From: Phytohabitans sp052068095
GTDB taxonomy: Bacteria; Actinomycetota; Actinomycetes; Mycobacteriales; Micromonosporaceae
Assembly: GCF_052068095.1 (NCBI RefSeq)
Contig: NZ_JBQHDG010000003.1
Location: 124,001 to 188,000, forward strand
Direction: 5' to 3'
DNA length: 64,000 bases
Part shown: positions 1-8,351 of the stretch, in pieces
Layout of the letters: each line of letters starts with the position of its first letter
Position numbering within the stretch: position 1 is the stretch's first letter
The notes under the pieces: generated by a model
What the model was told of the DNA's origin: nothing
The model's input: the letters and a program-made list of their open reading frames with translations, nothing else
Database searches by the model: none
Position numbers and translations under genes: made by a program

Positions 1-1
1 C

Positions 2-2884
2 GACCTGCACTACACGTTCGACCGCGACGCCGACGCGCACGAGGTGCTGCTCTGCGTGCAGTCCGGCTCGACGATGGCCGACCCCAAGCGGTTCAAGTTC
101 GACGCCCGCGACTTCTACCTCAAGTCGCCGGCCGAGATGCGCAAGCTGTGGGACGCCGAGGTGCCCGGCGCCTGCGACCACACGCTGGAGATCGCCGAAA
201 AGATCGGCGACTACTCGGCGCTGTTCGCCGCGCGTAACCTCATGCCGCAGTTCCCGGTGCCGGCGGGTGAGACCGAGGAGTCGTTCCTGCGCAAGGAGGT
301 CATGCGCGGGCTGGAGCGGCGCTTCCCCAGCGGCGTGCCCGACGACCGGCGCGCCCAGGCGGAGTACGAGCTGGACGTCATCATCAAGATGGGCTTCCCG
401 GGCTACTTCCTGGTGACCGCCGACCTCGTGGCGTACGCGAAGCGTGAGGGCATCCGGGTCGGCCCGGGCCGCGGATCGGCGGCGGGCGCGCTCATCGCGT
501 ACGCGCTGGGCATCACCGAGCTCGACCCGATGCAGCACGGCCTGCTGTTCGAGCGGTTCCTCAACCCCGACCGCATCTCGATGCCCGACATCGACATGGA
601 CTTCGACGAGCGCCGGCGCGGCGACATGATCCGGTACGCGACGGAGAAGTACGGCGAGGAGCGGGTCGCGCAGATCATCACGTACGGCACGATCAAGGCG
701 AAGGCCGCGATCAAGGACGCGGCCCGGGTGCTCGGTTACCCGTTCGCGATGGGCGACAAGATCACCAAGGCGATGCCGCCGGCGGTGATGGGCAAGGACA
801 TCCCGCTCGGCGGCATCTTCGACTCCAGCCACCCGCGCTACCCCGAGGCGGTCGAGTTCCGCCAGCTCTACGACGGCGACGCCGAGGTGCAAAAGATCGT
901 CGACACCGCCAAGGGCCTCGAAGGGCTCAAGCGGCAGTGGGGCGTGCACGCGGCCGGCGTGATCCTTTCCCGCGACCCGCTCGTCGACGTGCTGCCGATC
1001 CACAAGCGCGAGCAGGACGGCGCGATCATCACCCAGTGGGACATGGGCGCCTGCGAGTCCATCGGCCTGCTCAAGATGGACTTCCTGGGCCTGCGAAACC
1101 TCACGATCCTCGATGATTGCCTCGACGCGATCCGTGACAACCGCGGCATCGACCTGGTGCTCGAAGACCTGCCGCTCGACGACAAGCCGACCTACGAGCT
1201 GCTCGCCCGCGGCGACACGCTCGGCGTCTTCCAGTTCGACGGCGGGCCGATGCGGGCGCTGCTGCGCTCGATGGTCCCGGACAACTTCGAAGACATCTCC
1301 GCCGTGGGCGCGCTCTACCGCCCCGGCCCGATGGGCGCCAACGCGCACAACGACTACGCCGACCGTAAGAACAACCGCAAGCCGGTCGTGCCGATCCACC
1401 CCGAGCTGGCCGACTCGCTGAAAGACATCCTGGGCGACACCTACGGGCTGATCGTCTACCAGGAGCAGGTCATGGCGATCGCGCAGAAGGTGGCCGGCTA
1501 CACGCTCGGCAAAGCAGACCTGCTGCGCCGCGCGATGGGCAAGAAGAAGAAGGAGATCCTCGACAAGGAGTTCGCGCCCTTCGCCGCCGGCATGAAGGAC
1601 AACGGCTACTCCGACGCGGCGATCAAGACGCTGTGGGACATCCTCGTCCCGTTCTCCGACTACGCGTTCAACAAGGCACACTCCGCGGCGTACGGCGTGG
1701 TGTCCTACTGGACCGCCTACCTCAAGGCCAACTACCCCGCCGAGTACATGAGCGGCTTGCTCACGAGCGTCGGCGACGACAAGGACAAGTCCGCGGTCTA
1801 CCTGGCCGAGTGCCGGCGCATGGGCATCAAGGTGCTGCCGCCCGACGTCAACGAGTCGATGGCCCGGTTCGCCGCCGTGGGGGAGGACATCCGCTTCGGC
1901 CTGGCCGCGGTGCGCAACGTCGGCACCAACGTGGTCGAGGCGATCATGCGGTGCCGCAAGGAAAAGGGCGCGTACACCGACTTCTACGACTTCCTGCGCA
2001 AGGTCGACGCCGTGGCCTGCAACAAGAAGACCATCGAATCGCTGATCAAGGCGGGCGCGTTCGACTCGATGGGCCACCCGCGCAAGGGCCTGCTCGCGGT
2101 GCACGCCGACGCGATCGACTCGTTCCTCGACATCAAGAAAAACGAGGCGATCGGGCAGTACGACCTCTTCGGCGACGCGTTCGGCGGCGGTGACGACGCG
2201 GCCGGCGGCGGCATGGTGGTCACACCGCAGATCCCGGCCGGCGAGTGGGACAAGGGCGACCTGCTCACGTTCGAGCGCGAGATGCTCGGCCTCTACGTCT
2301 CCGACCACCCGCTCTTCGGCGTCGAGCACGTGCTCAGCGCCGCCGCCGACATGTCCATCTCCGCGCTCGCCGAGGAGGGCTCGGTCGGCGACGGCGCGGT
2401 GGTCACCCTCGCCGGCATCCTCTCCGGCGTGCAGCGGCGCATCACCAAGCAGGGGCGGGCCTGGGCCTCGGCCACGCTGGAAGACCTGGGCGGCGCCGTC
2501 GAGGTGCTGTTCTTCCCCAACACGTACGAGATCGTCGGGCAGTACATCGCCGAGGACGCGATCGTCGTGGTGAAGGGCCGGGTCGACCGGCGCGACGACC
2601 AGCCGCGGCTGATGGCCATGGACATGTCACTGCCCGACATCACCGCGGCCGACGAGATCAAGCCGGTCGTGCTGGCGCTGCCGCCGTCGCGGTGCACGCC
2701 GCCGATGGTCGAGCGCCTGCGCGAGGTGTTGAGCAGCCACCCGGGCAAGGCCGAGGTGCACGTCAAGCTCGTCAACGGCTCACGCGCCACGCTGCTGCGG
2801 CTCGGCCCCACCCGGGTCGCGCCGACCACCGCGCTGATGGCCGACCTCAAGGCACTCCTCGGCCCCGCCGCGGTCGCGGGCTGA
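2..2884 (+). CDS. dnaE: DNA polymerase III subunit alpha, 5' end missing
   Basis: This is the catalytic subunit of the replicative polymerase, which copies the chromosome in the cytoplasm. The open frame continues upstream through the window edge, so about 960 residues are visible against roughly 1180 in actinobacterial DnaE1; the N-terminal PHP domain is mostly missing. Visible parts in order are the polymerase palm and fingers, with VGPGRGSAAGALIAY and the catalytic acidic motif PDIDMDFDE (near base 590), the thumb and beta-clamp binding region, and a C-terminal OB fold (VTLAGILSGVQRRITKQG). The stop is TGA at 2882-2884. A GTG-started membrane gene follows after 37 bases. Identity is certain from the motifs; only the beginning is unknown. 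Confidence 0.97.
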   Translation, partial: DLHYTFDRDADAHEVLLCVQSGSTMADPKRFKFDARDFYLKSPAEMRKLWDAEVPGACDHTLEIAEKIGDYSALFAARNLMPQFPVPAGETEESFLRKEVMRGLERRFPSGVPDDRRAQAEYELDVIIKMGFPGYFLVTADLVAYAKREGIRVGPGRGSAAGALIAYALGITELDPMQHGLLFERFLNPDRISMPDIDMDFDERRRGDMIRYATEKYGEERVAQIITYGTIKAKAAIKDAARVLGYPFAMGDKITKAMPPAVMGKDIPLGGIFDSSHPRYPEAVEFRQLYDGDAEVQKIVDTAKGLEGLKRQWGVHAAGVILSRDPLVDVLPIHKREQDGAIITQWDMGACESIGLLKMDFLGLRNLTILDDCLDAIRDNRGIDLVLEDLPLDDKPTYELLARGDTLGVFQFDGGPMRALLRSMVPDNFEDISAVGALYRPGPMGANAHNDYADRKNNRKPVVPIHPELADSLKDILGDTYGLIVYQEQVMAIAQKVAGYTLGKADLLRRAMGKKKKEILDKEFAPFAAGMKDNGYSDAAIKTLWDILVPFSDYAFNKAHSAAYGVVSYWTAYLKANYPAEYMSGLLTSVGDDKDKSAVYLAECRRMGIKVLPPDVNESMARFAAVGEDIRFGLAAVRNVGTNVVEAIMRCRKEKGAYTDFYDFLRKVDAVACNKKTIESLIKAGAFDSMGHPRKGLLAVHADAIDSFLDIKKNEAIGQYDLFGDAFGGGDDAAGGGMVVTPQIPAGEWDKGDLLTFEREMLGLYVSDHPLFGVEHVLSAAADMSISALAEEGSVGDGAVVTLAGILSGVQRRITKQGRAWASATLEDLGGAVEVLFFPNTYEIVGQYIAEDAIVVVKGRVDRRDDQPRLMAMDMSLPDITAADEIKPVVLALPPSRCTPPMVERLREVLSSHPGKAEVHVKLVNGSRATLLRLGPTRVAPTTALMADLKALLGPAAVAG

Positions 2885-2921
2885 TGTGCCGGTGGCCGCT
2901 CGGGCCTGAGAGGATCGGGCC

Positions 2922-3710
2922 GTGAGCGAGCATCCGAATGGGCGGCCCGAGCCGAAGCGCAAGGGGTGGCCCACGGCGCTGGTCGGCCTCGTTCTGGCGC
3001 TCGTTCTGGCCGCTCTCGGCGCGCCGCTCGGCTGGCTGTGGACGGCGCTGGCCCCCGACGTGCCCCTGATCAAGACCGAGGGCGGCGCCCGCCTGACCGA
3101 CCCGCAGCCGGAGGAGTTCGTGGCCGCGGACGGGTGGTTCACGCTGCTCGGGCTGGGCTTCGGCATCCTCGCGGCCATCGTGGTCTGGGCGCTGCTGCGC
3201 CGCCACCGCGGCCCGGTCCTGCTGCTCGGCCTGACGGTGGGCACCGTCGGCGCGGCGCTCGTCGCCTGGTGGGTGGGCACGCTCGCGCACGGCGACTTCG
3301 AGCGGCTGGCCGCGAGCGCGCCGGTCGGCACCCCGCTCAGCCAGCCGGCCGAGCTGCGGGCCGGCGGGTTCGAGTGGTTGTGGGGGTTCGTCCCGACGCT
3401 CCAGGGCGACGTCCTGCTGCCGGCGTTCGGTGCCGTGGTCATGTACACGCTGCTGGCCGGCTGGTCCCGCTACCCCTCGCTGGTGCCCGAGCCCGAGCCG
3501 GCGGCGCCCCTCGCGCTGGAGGCCGCCCCGGAGCTGGTGGCCGACCACGCCTGGCAGCCTCCGCCGGACGTGCCGCGCCTGCCGGCGGGCCCCGACTGGC
3601 GCCCCCAGCCGCTCAACGGCATGGGCATCGACGGCCCGGCGAAGGACCCGATGCCCGGCGCCGGCCCCTGGGCCTCCCCACCGCACGGCCCCGCCGCGCC
3701 ACCCAGCTGA
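2922..3710 (+). CDS. DUF2567-like multi-pass membrane protein
   Basis: The protein has 262 residues and no known biochemical function. It shows four hydrophobic segments, at about residues 18-45, 72-92, 98-118 and 160-182, between short charged loops, followed by a proline-rich cytoplasmic or exported tail of about 75 residues. The arrangement resembles the actinobacterial DUF2567 membrane family. The GTG start lies 37 bases after dnaE on the same strand, so co-transcription is likely. Repeat B1 begins about 35 bases after the stop. The function is unknown and the family assignment is from memory of the pattern, not a search. Confidence 0.8.
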   Translation: MSEHPNGRPEPKRKGWPTALVGLVLALVLAALGAPLGWLWTALAPDVPLIKTEGGARLTDPQPEEFVAADGWFTLLGLGFGILAAIVVWALLRRHRGPVLLLGLTVGTVGAALVAWWVGTLAHGDFERLAASAPVGTPLSQPAELRAGGFEWLWGFVPTLQGDVLLPAFGAVVMYTLLAGWSRYPSLVPEPEPAAPLALEAAPELVADHAWQPPPDVPRLPAGPDWRPQPLNGMGIDGPAKDPMPGAGPWASPPHGPAAPPS

Positions 3711-3744
3711 GGTCCGCCGACCGCGAAGATCCAACCCAAGATCA

Positions 3745-3824
3745 AGATATGGGCTACCGCGACGTCCGCCGTGGTCCATGCCGTTGCTCCCGCGGCCTCA
3801 CCCGTCCGCCGCTGGTCACGCTGA
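3745..3824 (+). repeat. Intergenic repeat B, copy 1
   Basis: The core is GCTACCGCGACGTCCGCCG followed by GTGGTCCATGCCGTTGC and a CGCGGCCTCACCCGTCC stretch. It matches copies at 18485 and 61716 (both reversed) closely, and at 17409, 24515 and 49774 over its first half. It starts 35 bases after the stop of the membrane gene and points the same way. Similarity to the other long copies continues patchily to about 4015 (GCGAGATCT...GAGTTAGGGCG and CCAGCCGCCGTCTGATCG). Confidence 0.85.
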
Positions 3825-4211
3825 CGGTGTGTGCGGCGCACGAGGCGAGATCTCGGTGAGTTAGGGCGCCTCGACTTTCGGAGTTCGCTCCTGTCGGGTT
3901 GTTGGTGGTTGCGGTTAGTGCGCCTCCGGCGGGGCCTCGGGCTCCGGACGGGGCCGCCTGGCCCTTGTTCGCGTTCTTGGTGGCCGTGGCCCGCCAGCCG
4001 CCGTCTGATCGTTGCGCCCGCCGCGGCCCCGCGTCTCCCAGGTGACGGGACGATCGGCTCAGGATTTGGACGGCGCGGTGATCGTTAGCCCGAAACCCGT
4101 GTGACACGCGGGCACGGACGCGGGTTTTGGGCTAACGATCACCGAAGCGTGGTGGGCACCGGGCTTGCGAAGCCTTGCCCCCAAGATCTCGAAGCCCGGC
4201 CCCCGGGCTGG
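3825..4211. other. Non-coding part of convergent gap between B1 and A1
   Basis: No open frame here looks like a protein: codon use is poor and neither strand has a convincing ribosome site. It contains the degenerate 3' part of repeat B1 and the palindromic element C1. The whole gap of 701 bases separates two genes that converge. Confidence 0.6.
4080..4181. repeat. Palindromic element C, copy 1
   Basis: Bases 4080-4140 form a long imperfect hairpin whose outer arms are GATCGTTAGCCC and GGGCTAACGATC, continuing into GAAACCCG / CGGGTTTT. The following 41 bases are also conserved: 4080-4181 is the reverse complement of 18000-18101 with two differences seen in 102 bases. A half copy with one arm lies at 49842. 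Confidence 0.9.
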
Positions 4212-4370
4212 TGACGCTGCGTCAGGATGCTGGCGGTGGTGGGGGCTTGTCCCGCGGAGCTGGCAGTGGACGGCCGGGGGTTTCGGCTCGCCCCGCGAGC
4301 CGCCGGCCGGGAGCGGTGCCCGCGGGAGCATGCGGTCCGCAGCTGACGCGGACCTGGGAAAATCTGCCTC
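4211..4370 (-). repeat. Intergenic repeat A, copy 1
   Basis: On the minus strand it begins GAGGCAGATTTTCCCAGG and runs to GCGTCACCAGC. Over about 150 bases it is nearly identical to copy A7 (61369-61531). Internal stems are GTCCGC/GCGGAC and GGCTCGC/GCGAGCC. It begins about 42 bases past the stop of the LON-domain gene and points the same way as that gene. Confidence 0.9.
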
Positions 4371-4411
4371 GAAGCACCGCCACGACGGACAGCGCCGCCG
4401 ACCCCGAAGCT

Positions 4412-5137
4412 CTAGTTGGCGCTGATCGGGACGGCCAGCTCGGCCAAGGGGACGGGCACGGCCCGCACGCGGCCGAGCAGGGCGGCCTCCCTGTTGAGGA
4501 GGCGCAGCTCGGAGCGGAGGCGGGCGGCCGTGTCGTCGGCCGCCAGCAGGCGCTGGCGGTCTTCGACGGTGAGCGCGGCCGTGGCGGCGACGAGGTGGGA
4601 CAGGACGGTGGGGTCTTCGGGCAGCTGCTCGCTGACCTCGGCCAGGTCGACAGTGTCGTCGGTGTCGCCGTCGGCGCGCATCAGGCGCAGGTAGCGCCGG
4701 AACACCGACAGCACCCGCGGGGCCAGCAGGTCGGCGAGGTCTTCCTGCCCGCCCGGCTCGGGAAGCCACTCGACCTCGCCGGTCAGGTAGGGCTGGGAGT
4801 CGCTGTCGACGTCGGTGAGGCGGAAGCGGCGGCGGCCGACGGTGACGATGTCGAACCGCCCGTCGGGCAGCTCGGTCACCTGGCGCAGCTCCGCCGTGCA
4901 CCCCACCTCGTGCAGGCTCACGTCGGCGGCCGGCGCGCTCGCGCCGGGGGCGGTGGAGAGCGGGGCCTCCCACCCGCGGCGGATCGCCACCACGCCGAAC
5001 TCGCGGGGCGTGCCGTCGGGCAGCGCGACAAGGTGGCGCACCAGCTCGCGGTAGCGCTCCTCGAAGATGTGCAGGGGAAGGACGAGACCGGGGAAGAGCA
5101 CAGTGCCCAACGGAAAGACCGGCAGCCGCGGACTCAT
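4412..5137 (-). CDS. LON substrate-binding domain protein
   Basis: The 241-residue protein has the N-terminal substrate-binding fold of Lon protease without its ATPase or protease parts. The diagnostic start LPVFPLGTVLFPGLVLPLHI is at residues 5-24, followed by FEERYRELV and, near residue 75, a CTAELRQVTELPDGRFDIV stretch typical of the fold. Such stand-alone LON-domain proteins are widespread in actinobacteria and have no settled role. The ATG at 5137 directly precedes the conserved motif. It is divergent from hisD, sharing an 87-base promoter region, and converges on the DUF2567-like gene. Confidence 0.9.
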   Translation of the reverse strand: MSPRLPVFPLGTVLFPGLVLPLHIFEERYRELVRHLVALPDGTPREFGVVAIRRGWEAPLSTAPGASAPAADVSLHEVGCTAELRQVTELPDGRFDIVTVGRRRFRLTDVDSDSQPYLTGEVEWLPEPGGQEDLADLLAPRVLSVFRRYLRLMRADGDTDDTVDLAEVSEQLPEDPTVLSHLVAATAALTVEDRQRLLAADDTAARLRSELRLLNREAALLGRVRAVPVPLAELAVPISAN

Positions 5138-5212
5138 CCAGAAAGCCTAACGGAGGAATCTCAAGGCCTGGACCGGCCGGACGGGCGCGCCGGGGTGCCA
5201 CAAACCGCCGCA

Positions 5213-5218
5213 TAGACT
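5213..5218 (+). promoter_or_regulatory. Likely -10 box of hisD, leaderless start
   Basis: TAGACT at 5213-5218 fits the sigma-70 type -10 consensus. It lies only six bases before the hisD GTG, so a transcript starting at the usual distance would begin at or next to the start codon. No purine-rich ribosome site is visible before the GTG. This is inference from spacing. Confidence 0.45.
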
Positions 5219-5224
5219 CGGTAC

Positions 5225-6517
5225 GTGCTCAACCGGATCGACCTGCGCGGCGGTGCCACCGACCCGCGCGGCCTGCTGCCCCGTGCCCAGCTCGACGTCT
5301 CCGCCGCGGTGGAGACGATCCGCCCGGTCGTGGAGGCGGTGCGCGAGCATGGGTTCGCCGCGGTCCGGGAGGCGACCGAGCGCTTCGACGGGGTGCGGCT
5401 GGAGCGGCTTCGGGTGCCGGCCGAGGCGATCGAGGCCGCGGCAGCCCATCTCGACCCCGAGGTGCGGGCCGCGCTGACCGAGGCGATCACCCGGGCCCGC
5501 AAGGTGCACACCGACCAGCGGCGCGCCGACGTGACCACGCAGGTGGTGCCGGGCGGCACGGTCACCGAGCGGTGGGTGCCGGTGAGCCGCGTGGGGCTGT
5601 ATGTGCCGGGTGGCCTCGCGATGTACCCGTCGACCGTGGTCATGAACGTCGTGCCCGCCCAGGTCGCCGGCGTCGAGGGCCTGGTGATCACCAGCCCGCC
5701 CCAGGTCGACAACGGCGGGCTGCCCGACGCGCGGGTGCTCGCCGCGTGCGCGCTGCTCGGCGTCGACGAGGTCTACTCGGTCGGCGGCGCCCAGGCCATC
5801 GCCATGCTGGCGTATGGCGTGGAGGGCCACTGCGAGCCGGTCGACATGATCACCGGGCCGGGCAATATCTGGGTCACCGCGGCCAAGCGGCTGCTCCGCG
5901 GGGTGGTGGGCATCGACGCCGAGGCCGGCCCGACCGAGATCGCGATCCTCGCCGACGACACCGCCGACCCGGTGCACGTGGCCGCCGACCTGATCAGCCA
6001 GGCCGAGCACGACCCGCTCGCCGCGAGCGTGCTCGTCACGCCCTCCGCGGCGCTGGTCGAGGCGGTCGAGGTCGAGCTGACTCGCCAGGTGGCCGCCACC
6101 AAGCACGCCGGCCGCATCACCGAGGCGCTGACCGGTCCGCAGTCGGGCGCCGTGCTCGTCGACGACCTGGAGCAGGGCCTGCGCGTGGTGGACGCCTACG
6201 CGGCCGAGCACCTGGAGGTCCAGACCGTCGACGCGCGGGCCTGGGCGCTCCGCGTCCGCAACGCCGGCGCGGTCTTCGTCGGCGCGTGGTCACCGGTGTC
6301 GCTCGGCGACTACCTCGCCGGGTCCAACCACGTGCTCCCCACCGGCGGCTGCGCACGCCACTCCTCGGGGCTGTCGGTGCAGTCGTTCCTACGCGGCATC
6401 CACGTGATCGAGTACGGCGAGGCGGCCCTGCGCGACGTGGCCGGCAAGGTGGTCACGCTCGCCAACGTCGAAGACCTGCCGGCGCACGGCCAAGCGGTGG
6501 AGGCGCGGTTCAGGTGA
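5225..6517 (+). CDS. hisD: Histidinol dehydrogenase
   Basis: It catalyses the last two steps of histidine synthesis, oxidising L-histidinol to L-histidine with two NAD and a bound zinc ion. The 430-residue length is normal. The family motifs are present: GGLAMYPSTVVMNVVPAQVAG in the middle, QAIAMLAYG, the DMITGPGN loop, and the late active-site region ISQAEHDPLAAS and AEHLEVQT with the zinc and base residues. It is first in a his operon; its TGA overlaps the hisC GTG by four bases. The start appears leaderless. Confidence 0.98.
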   Translation: MLNRIDLRGGATDPRGLLPRAQLDVSAAVETIRPVVEAVREHGFAAVREATERFDGVRLERLRVPAEAIEAAAAHLDPEVRAALTEAITRARKVHTDQRRADVTTQVVPGGTVTERWVPVSRVGLYVPGGLAMYPSTVVMNVVPAQVAGVEGLVITSPPQVDNGGLPDARVLAACALLGVDEVYSVGGAQAIAMLAYGVEGHCEPVDMITGPGNIWVTAAKRLLRGVVGIDAEAGPTEIAILADDTADPVHVAADLISQAEHDPLAASVLVTPSAALVEAVEVELTRQVAATKHAGRITEALTGPQSGAVLVDDLEQGLRVVDAYAAEHLEVQTVDARAWALRVRNAGAVFVGAWSPVSLGDYLAGSNHVLPTGGCARHSSGLSVQSFLRGIHVIEYGEAALRDVAGKVVTLANVEDLPAHGQAVEARFR

Positions 6518-7575
6518 GTCTCCCCATCCGCGACGACCTGCGCGGGCTCACGCCTTATGGCGCGCCTCAGCTCGACGTGCCGGTCCGGCTCAACACCAAC
6601 GAAAACTCGTACCCCGTGCCCGACGCGGTGGTCGAGGCGATCGGCAAGGCGCTCCAGGCCGAGCTGCGCGACCTCAACCGCTACCCCGACCGCGACGCGG
6701 TCGCGCTGCGGGCCGACCTCGCCGCCTACCTGGGGCACGGGCTCACCGGCGAGCGGGTCTGGGCCGCCAACGGGTCCAACGAGATCCAGCAGCAGCTGCT
6801 CCAGGTCTTCGCCGGCCCGGGGCGCACCGCGCTCGGCTTCACCCCGGCCTACTCGATGCATCCGCTCCTCGCCAAGGGCACCGGCACGGCCTGGGTCGAC
6901 GGCTACCGGGCCGAAGACTTCGGGCTCAGCGCGGCCCACGCGGTCGAGCAGGTCGAGCGCCACCGCCCCGACATCGTGTTCCTCTGCTCGCCCAACAACC
7001 CTACCGGCACCGCCCTCGACCCGGCCGTGGTCACCGCTGTGCTCGACGCGGCGCGCGGGATGGTGGTGGTCGACGAGGCGTACGCGGAGTTCGCCCGGCC
7101 CGGCACCCCGAGCGCGCTGAGCGTGCTGCCCGGCCACCCGCGGCTCGTGGTGACCCGCACGATGAGCAAGGCGTTCGGGTTCGCCGGCGGGCGGCTGGGC
7201 TACCTCGCGGCCGACCCCGAGGTGGTCGACGCGGTGCAGCTCGTGCGCCTGCCGTACCATCTCTCCTCGCTCACCCAGGCCGCCGCCCGCGCGGCGCTCG
7301 CCCACCGCGGCGCGCTGCTGGCCACCGTCGAGGCGATCAAAGAGCAGCGCGACCGCATCGTCACCACGCTCCGGTCGCGCGGCTTCCGGGTCGCCGACAG
7401 CGACGCCAATTTCGTCTTGTACTCCACCGGTGGCGACCAGAAAAAGGCATGGCGTGAGCTGCTCGACCGTGGTGTGCTCGTGCGCGATGTCGGCCTGCCC
7501 GGCTGGCTGCGCGTGACCGCTGGGACGCCCGCGGAGACGGACGCCTTCCTTTCGTCAGTGGAGGTCCTTCCTTGA
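6514..7575 (+). CDS. hisC: Histidinol-phosphate aminotransferase
   Basis: This PLP enzyme makes histidinol phosphate from imidazole acetol phosphate and glutamate. The 353-residue product begins VSLPIRDDLRGLTPYG and shows LNTNENSYPVPDAVV, the NPNNPTG-like CSPNNPTGTALD stretch, VVDEAYAEFA, and the PLP lysine in TMSKAFGFAGGRLGY. The GTG at 6514 is chosen because it overlaps the hisD stop (GTGA) and gives the expected length; a much longer open frame upstream in the same phase is a shadow of hisD. Its own end overlaps hisB. Confidence 0.97.
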   Translation: MSLPIRDDLRGLTPYGAPQLDVPVRLNTNENSYPVPDAVVEAIGKALQAELRDLNRYPDRDAVALRADLAAYLGHGLTGERVWAANGSNEIQQQLLQVFAGPGRTALGFTPAYSMHPLLAKGTGTAWVDGYRAEDFGLSAAHAVEQVERHRPDIVFLCSPNNPTGTALDPAVVTAVLDAARGMVVVDEAYAEFARPGTPSALSVLPGHPRLVVTRTMSKAFGFAGGRLGYLAADPEVVDAVQLVRLPYHLSSLTQAAARAALAHRGALLATVEAIKEQRDRIVTTLRSRGFRVADSDANFVLYSTGGDQKKAWRELLDRGVLVRDVGLPGWLRVTAGTPAETDAFLSSVEVLP

Positions 7576-8183
7576 GTCGCACCGCCCGCATCGAGCGGAT
7601 CACCAAAGAGACCAAGGTGCTCGTCGAGATCGACCTCGACGGCAGCGGCAAGGGCGAGATCAGCACCGGGGTCGGCTTCTACGACCACATGCTCAACCAG
7701 ATCGCGCGGCACGGCGGCTTCGACCTGACCGTCAACACCGTCGGCGACCTGGAGATCGACGCGCATCACACGATGGAGGACACCGCGCTCGCGCTGGGCG
7801 CGGCGTTCGCGGAGGCGCTCGGCGACAAGGCGGGCATCCGGCGGTACGGCTCGGCCGTCGTCCCCATGGACGAGGTGCTCGTGCAGGCCGCGGTCGACCT
7901 GTCCGGCCGGCCGTACGTGGTGCACGACGAGCCCGCCCTCGCCCCGTACATCGGGCCGGTCTACCCGACGAGCATGACCCGCCACGTGTGGGAGTCGTTC
8001 GGCCAGGCGGCGAAGGTGACGCTGCACGTGACCGTGCTGCGGGCCGCCCGCCCCGGCGGCCACCCCGACGCGCACCACGTGGTCGAGGGCCAGTTCAAGG
8101 CGGTGGCGAGGGCCCTGCGCGAGGCGACCTCGATCGACCCGCGTGCGGCGGGTGCGGTGCCGAGCACCAAGGGGACGCTGTGA
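7572..8183 (+). CDS. hisB: Imidazoleglycerol-phosphate dehydratase
   Basis: This manganese enzyme removes water from imidazoleglycerol phosphate to give imidazole acetol phosphate. The product has 203 residues and no phosphatase domain, as usual in actinobacteria. The two metal-binding motifs are clear: GFYDHMLNQIARHGGFDL with DLEIDAHHTMEDTA, and later DAHHVVEGQFKAVARALREA. The start is a TTG that overlaps the hisC stop (TTGA), an uncommon start codon supported by the conserved RTARIERITKET beginning. The stop overlaps the next small gene. Confidence 0.97.
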   Translation: MSRTARIERITKETKVLVEIDLDGSGKGEISTGVGFYDHMLNQIARHGGFDLTVNTVGDLEIDAHHTMEDTALALGAAFAEALGDKAGIRRYGSAVVPMDEVLVQAAVDLSGRPYVVHDEPALAPYIGPVYPTSMTRHVWESFGQAAKVTLHVTVLRAARPGGHPDAHHVVEGQFKAVARALREATSIDPRAAGAVPSTKGTL

Positions 8184-8350
8184 GCTCCGTCGCCCCGGTC
8201 GCCCTGTTCGCACTCGCCGGCGTGCTGGCCGGTGGCGCATGGTCTTTGCACAAGCAGGGTGCCGCGCGGGCCGCGGTCGGCGTCGTCGCGGTGCTCGCCG
8301 CGCTCGCGGCCGGCGGTGGCCTGTTGTGGCTGATGCCGGGGGAGGGCTGA
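8180..8350 (+). CDS. Small two-segment membrane protein in his operon
   Basis: The predicted product has 56 residues, starting at a GTG that overlaps the hisB TGA. Two hydrophobic segments (about residues 4-22 and 31-53) are separated by a short basic loop, HKQGAAR, so it probably forms a membrane hairpin. It fills the entire space between hisB and hisH, ending one base before the hisH ATG. The tight packing and codon use support a real gene. No function is known; position suggests co-expression with histidine synthesis. Confidence 0.75.
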   Translation: MSSVAPVALFALAGVLAGGAWSLHKQGAARAAVGVVAVLAALAAGGGLLWLMPGEG

Positions 8351-8351
8351 C

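Noticed and set aside
3754..4107. 117-residue minus-strand frame in the first repeat gap
   Set aside because: It is made of repeat B and element C sequence, and similar frames appear wherever those repeats occur.
5572..7575. 667-residue frame containing hisC
   Set aside because: The first half is a shadow of hisD; hisC starts at the GTG overlapping the hisD stop.
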